From a virus, in IMG/VR virus record IMGVR_UViG_3300046534_000499, positions 1 to 21,468 of that record: DNA of 21,468 nucleotides. One strand, written 5' to 3'. Both the position numbers and the translations under genes were made by a program. The notes under the pieces were generated by a model, which ran no database searches, was not told the DNA's origin, and saw only the letters and a program-made list of their open reading frames with translations. Positions 1 to 7,624 of this stretch are shown here, piece by piece (position 1 is the first letter of the stretch; each line of letters begins with the position of its first letter).

Positions 1-155
1 CCCGACAAGGTTTAGATGTAAGCTGACGTAAGGAGGTGGTTCATCTGGCGATAGAATGCCTAAACTATCAAGCCTAGCTAGTTGCGAAACTATACAGGCT
101 ATCAATACCCGAAAGGACTGATGATAAAGTGAATAACCTTTAAGGAGGACTCGCA
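1..155 (+). promoter_or_regulatory. Structured leader upstream of the terminase genes
   Basis: No convincing gene lies here, although one frame is open from base 2 to a TAA at 29-31 and could be the tail of an upstream gene. A nearly perfect SD (AAGGAGGTG, 30-38) has no ATG, GTG or TTG at usable distance. Downstream are a hairpin with a GCGA tetraloop (TAGTT 79-83 with AACTA 88-92) capped on an outer stem (71-75 with 96-100), a stem GATAG 50-54 with CTATC 65-69, and a stem 125-129 with 138-142 just before the true SD of the next gene (AAGGAGG, 142-148). The heptamer CTATCAA occurs twice (65-71 and 99-105), so GATAG has two possible partners. Pairings were found by eye; a regulatory role is inference. 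Confidence 0.4.
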
Positions 156-464
156 ATGGCAGAAACAAGAGCGCAATCAAATAAGCGAATAAGGCAAGAG
201 GCTTTAAGAGAACAATTATCACAAGGAAAGCATGTTGAGCATGTTATTGATATGCTTAAGAATCTAGAAGAGCCGCCTAAAGGCTTTAAATCTTTAGACT
301 TACAGAGAATTAAGGTGATAATTGACACTAAGCTTGCGCTGATTAAAAAGTACTTACCAGACCCTAAGCAAGTAGAGTTAAGTGGTGATCCTGAGTCGCC
401 TATAGCCGTATCAGGTATGTCCACTAAAGAGTTGGAGGCTATCATTGCAAGAAGCCAGGGCTGA
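156..464 (+). CDS. Probable terminase small subunit
   Basis: A 102-residue, helix-rich, charged protein placed directly before the large terminase, the usual position of the small subunit, which binds the packaging site and loads the motor. The N-terminus is basic and helical (MAETRAQSNKRIRQEALREQ), followed by a helical middle and a segment with KYLPDPKQVEL around residues 65-75, a layout I associate with small phage DNA-binding or terminase proteins in BPP-1/Bcep22-like phages. The ATG follows a perfect AAGGAGG with 7-nt spacing. The gene overlaps the next one by 20 bp, implying translational coupling. No diagnostic helix-turn-helix can be proven by eye; another small DNA-binding protein is the alternative. 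Confidence 0.6.
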   Translation: MAETRAQSNKRIRQEALREQLSQGKHVEHVIDMLKNLEEPPKGFKSLDLQRIKVIIDTKLALIKKYLPDPKQVELSGDPESPIAVSGMSTKELEAIIARSQG

Positions 465-2118
465 GTTAGAGCTAAGGGCAATGGCCCAACTTGAGTTAGA
501 GCGAAGGCAAGGCGATAAAGTCGCTATAGGTATAGTTCATGCTGATGGACACTTACTAAGAACTATAAAAAGAAATGGTGACGTATACATAGAAGTTGAT
601 GAAGAGCCTAAACTGTATATCGCTGAAAAGCTTGAACCTATATTCACAAGACCTAAAAGATTAACCGCCATTATAGGTGGCAGAGCTTCGGGCAAATCAA
701 TAGGGACGGGTGACTTGATTAGCGTAGAGGTTCACGACGATCAGAAAAATGCACTATGCTTAAGAGAATTTCAATCATCTATATCAGATTCTGTTCACGG
801 ATTATTAAAAAGCGAAATAACAAGGCTTGAGCTAAAAGGGTTTAATGTAACTGATCAAACTATAGCTCATGATAAGGGCGGTTATATAAGATTTAACGGC
901 CTATCTAGAAATCCCGAGTCTGTAAAATCTGCATTCGGTTTCTCTAACATGTGGGTTGAAGAGTCACAGTTCCTAAGCGATAAATCTTTAAAGGTATTAA
1001 CGCCAACAGCAAGAAACAAACCTGTTAACGGTCTACCTAGTAATCTAAAAGAAGTTGATAAGGATGAGATTGATTTATCAGCTGTAAAAATAATATTCAC
1101 AGCGAACCCTAATTCAAGCGCAGACCCTTTTAGTCAGCGACTCATAGTTCCTTTTAAACATGAGCTGGACAAGAATGGAATTTATGAAGATGACTTACAT
1201 TTAATTATAGTTATGAACTGGCGTGATAACCCGTGGTATAAAATGTCAGGGGTAGAAGCTGAAAGGAAGTTTGATATGGTAAACACCTCACAAGCTAATT
1301 ATGATTGGATATGGGAAGGAAAGTTTAATGATGAGGTTGATGGATCAATAATAAAGGTCACTTGGTTTGATGCTGCAATTGATGCGCATAAACTAGAAAG
1401 GCTTGAGAAAGCATTTAAACCGCAAGGCGCTAGAATAATTGCATATGACCCAATGGACGATGGGAATGATGCTCATGGTTATGCATCTAGGCATGGGTCT
1501 ATCATAGAAAGGGTGGAGTGTAAGGATGACGGCGAAATAGATGTTGGTTGTGATTGGGCTACAGACTTAGCTATAAATGATCAAGCTGATTGGTTTGTGT
1601 GGGATGGTGACGGCATGGGAACAGGGCTTAAGCGTCAGGTGTCTTTAGCTTTCAAAGGTAAGAGCGCCAAGTTTCATATGTTCAGCGGTGCACTGTCTGG
1701 ATCAGGTCAAGATAACGCTGATCTAATCTACCAAGAAGTTAAAGGTGACTCTGAAAGCGGGGCTCCTAAAACCTATGCCGACACATTCAAAAACAATAGG
1801 GCTCAATATTATATATTGTTAGCACAGAGATTTTATAATACATACAAGTGCGTGGTAAAAGGTGAGTATGTAGATCCTGCTGAAATGATAAGTTTAAATT
1901 CTGAAGGCATTGAGAGCATAGAAAGGCTAAGATCAGAGCTTTGCAGGATACCAAGAAAGATAAATAACACAGCATTAAAGCAAATTATGAGTAAAGCAGA
2001 GATGAAAAAGTTGGGCATTTCCTCTCCAAACATGGCTGATGCTATAATGATGACATTATGGGGCCCCGAAGATAACGAATGGCCCGAATTAGATTACCCC
2101 GAGGCAATGATTATATGA
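445..2118 (+). CDS. Terminase large subunit (packaging ATPase/nuclease)
   Basis: This 557-residue protein is the DNA-packaging motor: an N-terminal ATPase that pumps DNA through the portal and a C-terminal RuvC-like nuclease that cuts the concatemer. Visible motifs: Walker A GGRASGKS at residues 78-85, a Walker B/catalytic-carboxylate stretch NMWVEES at 168-174, coupling motif FTANP at 218-222, and candidate nuclease acids D335 (AYDP), D387/D389 (WDGDG) and D532 (NMADA). The chosen start is TTG at 445 because GGAGG sits 6 nt before it (434-438). An in-frame ATG at 481 has only a poorly spaced AAGGG. Initiation inside the small-subunit gene and an ATGA junction with the portal gene tie the three cistrons together. 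Length is normal for the family. Confidence 0.95.
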   Translation: MQEARAELELRAMAQLELERRQGDKVAIGIVHADGHLLRTIKRNGDVYIEVDEEPKLYIAEKLEPIFTRPKRLTAIIGGRASGKSIGTGDLISVEVHDDQKNALCLREFQSSISDSVHGLLKSEITRLELKGFNVTDQTIAHDKGGYIRFNGLSRNPESVKSAFGFSNMWVEESQFLSDKSLKVLTPTARNKPVNGLPSNLKEVDKDEIDLSAVKIIFTANPNSSADPFSQRLIVPFKHELDKNGIYEDDLHLIIVMNWRDNPWYKMSGVEAERKFDMVNTSQANYDWIWEGKFNDEVDGSIIKVTWFDAAIDAHKLERLEKAFKPQGARIIAYDPMDDGNDAHGYASRHGSIIERVECKDDGEIDVGCDWATDLAINDQADWFVWDGDGMGTGLKRQVSLAFKGKSAKFHMFSGALSGSGQDNADLIYQEVKGDSESGAPKTYADTFKNNRAQYYILLAQRFYNTYKCVVKGEYVDPAEMISLNSEGIESIERLRSELCRIPRKINNTALKQIMSKAEMKKLGISSPNMADAIMMTLWGPEDNEWPELDYPEAMII

Positions 2119-4142
2119 TGAAAGATGCTGAACTACTGGTAAAAGTACAAGCGGCTGATGTTAACGCTTTAAGTTTCATGGATGAAATAAAAACCACTAA
2201 CGATCAAGCTATGAGCTTTTATGAGTGCGCGCCATGGAATGAAATCGAAGGTCATTCAACGGTCGTGTCAAGTGACGTTCAAGACGTAGTTGAAGCTGAT
2301 ATGCCTAGTCATATTAGAACCTTCCTGGGTAGTGACGACATTCTAGTCTTCGAGCCATCATCAAGAAGCAACAAGGCAGATGTCACAGAAGCTGATGAAA
2401 AAACAGCGATGGTCAATTGGGTAATTAGAAACCAGAAAGGTTCGTTTAAATTAATTCATGACTTTATAAAAACAGCAGAGATTAAAAAGTTTTCTGTTCT
2501 TAGATACGACTGGACAGAAGAAAAAAATGTTTTAGTTCGATCTTACGCAGGGTTAAGCGAGTCAGAAGCGGTTAACATCAAGTTAACAATGCTAGAAGAA
2601 GACCAGCGCAAAGATACTGACATCGACTTAGACAAAGAATCTACTGACGATGACGGCATTAATTTAGAATTTAAGATTAAAACTACTAAGAAATATATAA
2701 AAATAACGCCTATTCCTACTGACAACTTTGTAATTAGTCGAAATGCTAGAGATAAAGAAGATGCAGAGATAATTGGTGATGACACTCTGATCAGTCGTGG
2801 CGATTTAGTTGCCGCTGGATTTGATAAAGAATTAGTAAAAAATCTTAATTCAAACGGTAGCCAAACAAAATACACAAATGGACAAAGGCAAACTGAGCAT
2901 GCAGATGTTGACGATAAAGCTAGCGACTTAATACTGGTAAGTACTCGCTGCATAAGAATAGACAAAGACGGTGACGGTATAGCAGAAAGACGAAAGGTTA
3001 TATATTCAGGCAGTACGTTATTATCTGACGAACCTTTTGATCATGTAAATTATGCAATGCTTAGTACAATCTTGATGCCTAATGAGTCCATAGGTAAGTC
3101 AAGAGCCGAGATCAATATCAAAGCGCAAGAAGTTAAGACAGCCTTAGTCCGAGGTATGTTAGATAATACTTATCGGGTTAACTCTGGTCGTGTTGTGGTG
3201 AACACTACAAACACAAACATTGACGATGTTCTAACGCAAAGAGCTAACGGCATTATAAGAACTAAAGGCGATGTTAGGCTGGCAGTTGCTGCATTAGAGA
3301 CACCGTACGTAGCTGATAAAACTCTACAAGTAATTCAGTATATGGACTTTGCAAGAGCACAGCGATCAGGAACGCTTATGGCCTCTCAAGGGCTTAATGC
3401 TGATTCTGTTAGTAATGAGACAGCAACCAGAACAAACGCTGTACAAGGAGAAGGAGCGGCCAAGGTTGAACTAGTTATCAGGGTAATAGCTGAAACTGGC
3501 ATGAAAGAGTTGTATGAAGGTATAGCTTGGACATTGATGCACTATCAAGACGCGAAGACAGAATTAAACGTACTTGGTAAAGAAATGACAATTAACCCGG
3601 CTATGTGGCGGCATGATCACAGCACCACATCAAGCGTGGGTTTGGGCGCTTCTGATGACGACAACCTAATAAATAATCTTTCTGGCTTATTAACAATCCA
3701 TCAACAATTAAAGGCGCAAGGTTCTCAGCTTACAGATGATAAAAAGATATTTAATATTCTATCTAAATTAACTCGGGCAATGGGCCAAAGAGATGTAAGT
3801 ATATTCTTTAATGATCCTGATATACCAGAGCAAGTATTGTTCGCACAGTATGAGCAAGTTTTAGCTTTGGCAGAACAACAGAAGATTGCACTTGAACAAA
3901 AAGATCCATTCGCTCAGGCTGAACAGATCAAAGCACAAGCGAGTTTATTAAATACTCAGATCAAAGAAGAAAGCACACAGCAAAAGAATCAGTTAGAGCT
4001 TGCAAAGTTAATGCAGAATAATGAACAGTTTAACAAGGAGATTGCAGAAGAACAGAGGCAGTTTAATGTTGAGCTTATCGCGCAAATGAAAGAGCTAGAA
4101 CTCAAATTCAATCAAAACGTGAGCATTCCCAATGGACAATAA
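2115..4142 (+). CDS. Portal protein
   Basis: A 675-residue portal protein, the dodecameric ring at one capsid vertex through which DNA enters and leaves and to which the tail attaches. Support comes from position between large terminase and scaffold, length, and portal-like stretches such as the region around residues 340-460 (LVRGMLDNTY, the conserved SVSNETATRTNA block), which resembles the P22/BcepC6B portal class. Residues from about 585 to the end are Gln- and Glu-rich and strongly helical, compatible with a C-terminal barrel. The start at 2115 forms an ATGA overlap with the terminase stop and has GAGG at 2101-2104. An in-frame ATG at 2079 would add 12 residues inside terminase coding and has no good SD. 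The end overlaps the next gene by 11 bp. Confidence 0.88.
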   Translation: MMKDAELLVKVQAADVNALSFMDEIKTTNDQAMSFYECAPWNEIEGHSTVVSSDVQDVVEADMPSHIRTFLGSDDILVFEPSSRSNKADVTEADEKTAMVNWVIRNQKGSFKLIHDFIKTAEIKKFSVLRYDWTEEKNVLVRSYAGLSESEAVNIKLTMLEEDQRKDTDIDLDKESTDDDGINLEFKIKTTKKYIKITPIPTDNFVISRNARDKEDAEIIGDDTLISRGDLVAAGFDKELVKNLNSNGSQTKYTNGQRQTEHADVDDKASDLILVSTRCIRIDKDGDGIAERRKVIYSGSTLLSDEPFDHVNYAMLSTILMPNESIGKSRAEINIKAQEVKTALVRGMLDNTYRVNSGRVVVNTTNTNIDDVLTQRANGIIRTKGDVRLAVAALETPYVADKTLQVIQYMDFARAQRSGTLMASQGLNADSVSNETATRTNAVQGEGAAKVELVIRVIAETGMKELYEGIAWTLMHYQDAKTELNVLGKEMTINPAMWRHDHSTTSSVGLGASDDDNLINNLSGLLTIHQQLKAQGSQLTDDKKIFNILSKLTRAMGQRDVSIFFNDPDIPEQVLFAQYEQVLALAEQQKIALEQKDPFAQAEQIKAQASLLNTQIKEESTQQKNQLELAKLMQNNEQFNKEIAEEQRQFNVELIAQMKELELKFNQNVSIPNGQ

Positions 4143-4425
4143 AGAAGATAAAAAGCTAATTGATGATTTTGAAAGCGGTCGTAATGCTTATACATATTTA
4201 GAAAAGATGCAGGCTGAACTTGCATTTATTCAGATCAAAGCAGACTTGATGATGAAGTTTGAAGACACTGGATATAAGGACGACGAAGACCGTCGAGAGA
4301 TATGGCGAAAGCTACAAACTGTTGCATGGTTGGAACAATCATTGACAGAGATAGTAAATAGTGGAAAAATGGCAGAGCAAGAACTCAAAAGAAAAGGGTT
4401 CTTTGATAAATTTAAACGAAAGTAA
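4132..4425 (+). CDS. Conserved-looking small protein after the portal
   Basis: A 97-residue, highly charged, almost wholly helical protein (Lys, Glu, Asp and Trp rich; ends in the basic KRKGFFDKFKRK). It starts inside the last 11 bases of the portal gene, so its translation is probably coupled to the portal, and it ends 14 bases before the scaffold gene. I do not recognise the family. Its place between portal and scaffold suggests a head-assembly or packaging accessory role, but that is inferred from context only. No signal peptide, membrane segment or catalytic motif is seen. Confidence 0.75.
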   Translation: MDNKEDKKLIDDFESGRNAYTYLEKMQAELAFIQIKADLMMKFEDTGYKDDEDRREIWRKLQTVAWLEQSLTEIVNSGKMAEQELKRKGFFDKFKRK

Positions 4426-4439
4426 CGAAAGGTTAGCCA

Positions 4440-5225
4440 ATGTTAAATACTCCTAGTGAACTTAACAGTAACCAAGATGAAGCTAAAGAAGCGGATCTCT
4501 ACGAGACAACCGACGATTTAGAAGAGTCACAAGCCGCAGATAGCGAAGAGTTAGAAAGTACAGAAGGCGACGATGAACAAGAAGAGGTCTATCAAATTGG
4601 AGACAAAGAGATAACAGCCTCAAAGCTTGAAGAGTTGGAAAAAGGCCAGATGCTACACGCTGACTATACAAGAAAGCGCCAGACTGAATCATCAGAGTAT
4701 AAGGCCCGAATGGGTGAAGTTGATACCTTGTTGAAACAGATAGAAACAATGGAGGCTTTCATTGAAGAGGATGAAAATGGCACTGACTGGGATGAAATTC
4801 TTAGCACTTCGGAGTTAAGAAAGGTTGAAGCTAAGTTTAGAGAAAGGCGCAAGAAACTTACTGAGCTGAAAAAACAAGCAGGTAAGAGTCAAGGCGATTT
4901 ATCTAGCAAGGTTTTAGAGACCACGAATCAAACCATATTTAGCCACTTCAAGCACTGGAAAGGCGACGATAAGGTGGTAAAAGCAGATCAAGAGCGGGCG
5001 TATAAGTATGCCTTGTCGATTGGTCATACTGATACGACCATATCAAAGATCACAGATCCACAATCATTTATTGCGCTAATAGAGGCAGCTAAATATCATG
5101 AGATCAAAAGCGCTAAACCGGAAACGAAACTTAAACGCAGTACGCCTAAAACAGTCGCGCAAAAGAAAGGTGCAACGGGCGGAACTAAATCGGTAAATGA
5201 ACTATTTTATGGTTCGCAGGAGTAA
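4440..5225 (+). CDS. Scaffolding protein
   Basis: A 261-residue scaffold-type protein, expected to fill the procapsid, guide coat assembly and leave before or during packaging. The first 60 or so residues are extremely acidic (runs of Glu and Asp such as STEGDDEQEEV), followed by an Asp/Glu/Lys-rich helical region (about residues 60-150) and a basic C-terminus (residues about 225-261, Lys/Thr-rich). A basic C-terminal coat-binding tail is typical of scaffolds of the P22 class. Position directly before the coat gene and the lack of any enzymatic motif support the call. The ATG follows AAAGG and the stop lies 3 bases before the coat start. Confidence 0.82.
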   Translation: MLNTPSELNSNQDEAKEADLYETTDDLEESQAADSEELESTEGDDEQEEVYQIGDKEITASKLEELEKGQMLHADYTRKRQTESSEYKARMGEVDTLLKQIETMEAFIEEDENGTDWDEILSTSELRKVEAKFRERRKKLTELKKQAGKSQGDLSSKVLETTNQTIFSHFKHWKGDDKVVKADQERAYKYALSIGHTDTTISKITDPQSFIALIEAAKYHEIKSAKPETKLKRSTPKTVAQKKGATGGTKSVNELFYGSQE

Positions 5226-5228
5226 TAC

Positions 5229-6245
5229 ATGGCTACTTTAAGCACAACTAACCCAACCATGTTGGATTGGGCAAAAACACGTGATCCTAGCGGCAAGACT
5301 GCAAAGATTATTGAAATGATGAGTCAGACCAATAGAGCGTCTGAAGATATGGTTATGGTCGAGGGTAATTTGCCCACAGGCCACCAGACCACAATCAGAA
5401 CAGGTTTACCAACTGGCTTTTATCGAATGATGAACGCGGGTACACCTTCAGAAAAAGCAACTGAAGCACAAATTGTTGAAAATTGCGCAATGTTAGAAGG
5501 TCGATCTAACGTAGATGTGAAACTTGCTAAACTTAACGGTGATGTTCAGTCATACCGCATGCAGAAAGCAAAAGCACATCTTGAAGGTCTGTCACAAACT
5601 GGCGCTACTACTCTTTTTTATGGTTCAAATGCAAACCCTGAAGAATATGTCGGTCTTGCCAATCGCTATAATGACTTGTCTGCAGCTAATGCTGATAATA
5701 TCTTGGATGCGGGCGGTTCAGGTACGGATAATCTTTCAGCTTGGTTAATTGGTTGGGGATCTGAAACGATTCACGGCATTTTTCCAAAAGGCTCAATGGT
5801 TGGTTTAACCCATGAAGACCTGGGTATTGACGATGTTGCAGATTCAGCTGGCAATGATTTTCGAGCATATAAAGACTTGTTTCAGTTAGATCAAGGCTTA
5901 TGCGTAGCTGATTGGCGTTATGGTGTACGTATTGCAAACATTGATTACTCTGATTTGGTTGCTCAAACAGGTACTCAGGCTGCAACTGCTGCAACGGCAA
6001 TCATCAAGCTTATGTCTAGAGCTGTTGATCATATCCCTGCAATCGAAACAGTAAAAGCTGCTTTCTATGTGAATAGGACTCTTGCATCCCACTTAAGAGT
6101 GGCTGCATTAGATAAGAGCAGTTCAGCGGTAACTATTGAAACGGCTTTGAATCAATTCGGTGCAACGATTCATCAGCTAACGTTTTTGGGTATTCCTGTT
6201 CGCATTCAGGATGTTTTAACAATCGCTGAAGCTCGCGTAGTTTAA
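5229..6245 (+). CDS. Major capsid (coat) protein, BPP-1/BcepC6B type
   Basis: A 338-residue major capsid protein. The opening MATLSTTNPTMLDWAKTRDP, then GNLPTGHQTTIRTGLPT (about residues 46-62), the TTLFYGSNANPEE region, NAD.ILDAGGSGTDN, the GIFPKGS.VGL motif and the DWRYGVRIANID stretch all match what I know of the GP7-like coat family found in Bordetella phage BPP-1 and BcepC6B-like podoviruses. It is expected to have the HK97 fold and form the icosahedral shell. A strong SD (AGGAG, 6-nt spacing) precedes the ATG, consistent with very high expression. It follows the scaffold gene by 3 bases and precedes a cement protein gene. Length is usual for the family. Confidence 0.93.
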   Translation: MATLSTTNPTMLDWAKTRDPSGKTAKIIEMMSQTNRASEDMVMVEGNLPTGHQTTIRTGLPTGFYRMMNAGTPSEKATEAQIVENCAMLEGRSNVDVKLAKLNGDVQSYRMQKAKAHLEGLSQTGATTLFYGSNANPEEYVGLANRYNDLSAANADNILDAGGSGTDNLSAWLIGWGSETIHGIFPKGSMVGLTHEDLGIDDVADSAGNDFRAYKDLFQLDQGLCVADWRYGVRIANIDYSDLVAQTGTQAATAATAIIKLMSRAVDHIPAIETVKAAFYVNRTLASHLRVAALDKSSSAVTIETALNQFGATIHQLTFLGIPVRIQDVLTIAEARVV

Positions 6246-6255
6246 GGAGAATATT

Positions 6256-6729
6256 ATGTATATTGATAAATTTTTAAAAGTCTCTGATTCACAAGCGTTG
6301 ACAGCAACTGCTGTTGCTACAAATGTGATTGACTTAACCGTTGCACGCGGTATCGGTAATGGCGAGCCAGTGGCTTTCGTGTTTTCTGTAACTGTTGCGG
6401 CTGATCAAACATCAGGTGACGAAGATTATACAATTGACGTCGAGTATTCAACTGATGCAGGTCAGACAGCTGGTAGACAGATCATAGGGCGTAGAATCTT
6501 TGAATCTGGTACGCCTGATGCGCCCGCACAAAACGCTGACTTGTTAGTGTCTGGGTTTGTATTTGCAATTCCTTTGCCGCCAACAACTGCGGGTGAAAGC
6601 GCTCGATACATTGGTGTGCGTTATACCTTAGCGGGTACATCGCCATCTATGACTATTGACGCTTATCTTGCGCCGTTGAAAGATGTAGGTCAGTACGTGG
6701 CTTATGCTGACAACGTGACAATAGGTTAA
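6256..6729 (+). CDS. Capsid cement protein (Bbp16-like)
   Basis: A 157-residue protein resembling the Bbp16 family of capsid cement proteins that sit on the outside of BPP-1-like shells and staple capsomers. The N-terminus (MYIDKFLKVSDSQALTATAV) followed by NVIDL, IGNGEPVAFVFSVTVAAD and a beta-rich body with an acidic DYTIDVEYSTDAG segment fits the family pattern as I remember it. The gene lies 10 bases after the coat gene with a strong AAGGAG SD, so it should be made at near-coat levels. There is no signal peptide or membrane segment. Its TAA overlaps the next ATG. A generic head-decoration protein is the main alternative. Confidence 0.75.
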   Translation: MYIDKFLKVSDSQALTATAVATNVIDLTVARGIGNGEPVAFVFSVTVAADQTSGDEDYTIDVEYSTDAGQTAGRQIIGRRIFESGTPDAPAQNADLLVSGFVFAIPLPPTTAGESARYIGVRYTLAGTSPSMTIDAYLAPLKDVGQYVAYADNVTIG

Positions 6730-6938
6730 TGAAAGTAAGGGCAATTAAGCGCGGTTTCTTTGGCGGTCAATATAGACGCGTTGGAGATGAGTTTGATTGT
6801 CCTCTTGAAGAAGTCTCACCTATATGGATGCGAAAGATTCAAGAGGGCGACAAGCCAATTGAGAAGCCAGAGGGTTATGTGCCTCTCGAAATACCAAGCT
6901 TAATAAACAAGCCGATCAAGAAGTTTAAAAAGAAGTAA
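6729..6938 (+). CDS. Small basic protein of the head gene cluster
   Basis: A 69-residue protein beginning at a TAATG junction with the cement gene, so it is probably translationally coupled. The N-terminal part (MKVRAIKRGFFGGQYRRVGD) is a compact basic beta-like segment seen in many small phage head-region proteins. The C-terminus is strongly basic (ends IKKFKKK). Its function is unknown; a minor head or DNA-contacting role is only a guess from position and charge. It is the last gene before the terminator at 6945-6974, so it closes the head block. Confidence 0.75.
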   Translation: MKVRAIKRGFFGGQYRRVGDEFDCPLEEVSPIWMRKIQEGDKPIEKPEGYVPLEIPSLINKPIKKFKKK

Positions 6939-6944
6939 CCCAAT

Positions 6945-6974
6945 AACCGTCTCAGTTCGGGCGGTTTATTTTTA
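6945..6974 (+). terminator. Rho-independent terminator inside the late operon
   Basis: AACCGTC (6945-6951) pairs with GGCGGTT (6960-6966), seven pairs including one T-G, across an 8-base loop, followed by a T-rich run (TTTATTTTTAT). It begins six bases after the preceding stop and ends 12 bases before the next start. No promoter fits between it and the adaptor gene, so it probably acts as a partial terminator that lowers tail-gene expression relative to capsid genes. Confidence 0.85.
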
Positions 6975-6985
6975 TAGGTGCAGAG

Positions 6986-7624
6986 ATGGCGTTAGATAAT
7001 TTTTCCAACCTGAAAGCGTCTATAAAAGCGCGCTCAAAGCGAAATGATATAAGCAACGATCAACTTGAGGAATATATAGCTCAAACTGAGTCTGAATTTT
7101 ATACTATTCCTAATAGTCCACTCAGAGTTCGAGCAATGGAGGCTAGATCAATGGCAGCCGTGAGCATAACAAGCCGATTCTTAGCACTACCTGATTTATT
7201 TCTACAGATGCGCCGGTTAAAGATCAACGAGCCTTATACGGGCAGTCCTGATCATGACATCAAATATTATGCTCCTGAGCAGATGCCTATATGTAACGTT
7301 CCATGGCTCCCATCTTTCTTTACTGTTACAACTCAGCTTGAATTTGACTCTGTACCTGATTTAGCTTACACCGTTGAAATGCAATATATTAAAAAAATAA
7401 CAGCACTAGACGATACAAATACTACAAACTCTATATTAACTGATTACCCAAACATTTATGTCTTTGGTGGCTTATGGGCTTTATTCCAAGACGCAATGGA
7501 GCCTGATGTAGCTGAATATTTCTATGGTAAATTTGTCAGTGCTGTTCAAGGCGCGAATAATGCAGACCAGGCAGGCAGATACGGCCCCGCTCCAGTTATA
7601 CGAAAAGAAGGCTATACACCATGA
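6986..7624 (+). CDS. Head-tail adaptor protein (P22 gp4 / SU10 adaptor-like)
   Basis: A 212-residue protein with the opening MALDNFSNLKASIKARSKR and an LRVRAMEARSMA motif (about residues 46-57), which I associate with podovirus adaptor proteins that bind under the portal and connect it to the tail hub. The rest is mixed alpha/beta with an aromatic-rich middle (CNVPWLPSFFTVT). Position between head genes and a gp10-like hub gene agrees with P22 gene 4. It is the first gene after the internal terminator; AGGTG lies 5 bases before the ATG. It ends in an ATGA overlap with the gp10-like gene. Unlike P22 gp4, no cell-wall hydrolase activity can be claimed. Confidence 0.75.
   Translation: MALDNFSNLKASIKARSKRNDISNDQLEEYIAQTESEFYTIPNSPLRVRAMEARSMAAVSITSRFLALPDLFLQMRRLKINEPYTGSPDHDIKYYAPEQMPICNVPWLPSFFTVTTQLEFDSVPDLAYTVEMQYIKKITALDDTNTTNSILTDYPNIYVFGGLWALFQDAMEPDVAEYFYGKFVSAVQGANNADQAGRYGPAPVIRKEGYTP

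Noticed and set aside
56-121. 21-codon frame in the leader
   Set aside because: No SD at suitable distance (the strong SD ends 17 bases upstream) and it lies across the predicted hairpins; nothing supports translation.
111-142. CTGATGA and GAAA motifs suggesting a hammerhead ribozyme
   Set aside because: GAAA precedes CTGATGA by only three bases, and the stem following CTGATGA (125-129 with 138-142) is not followed by GAAA, so the core cannot form in any permutation.
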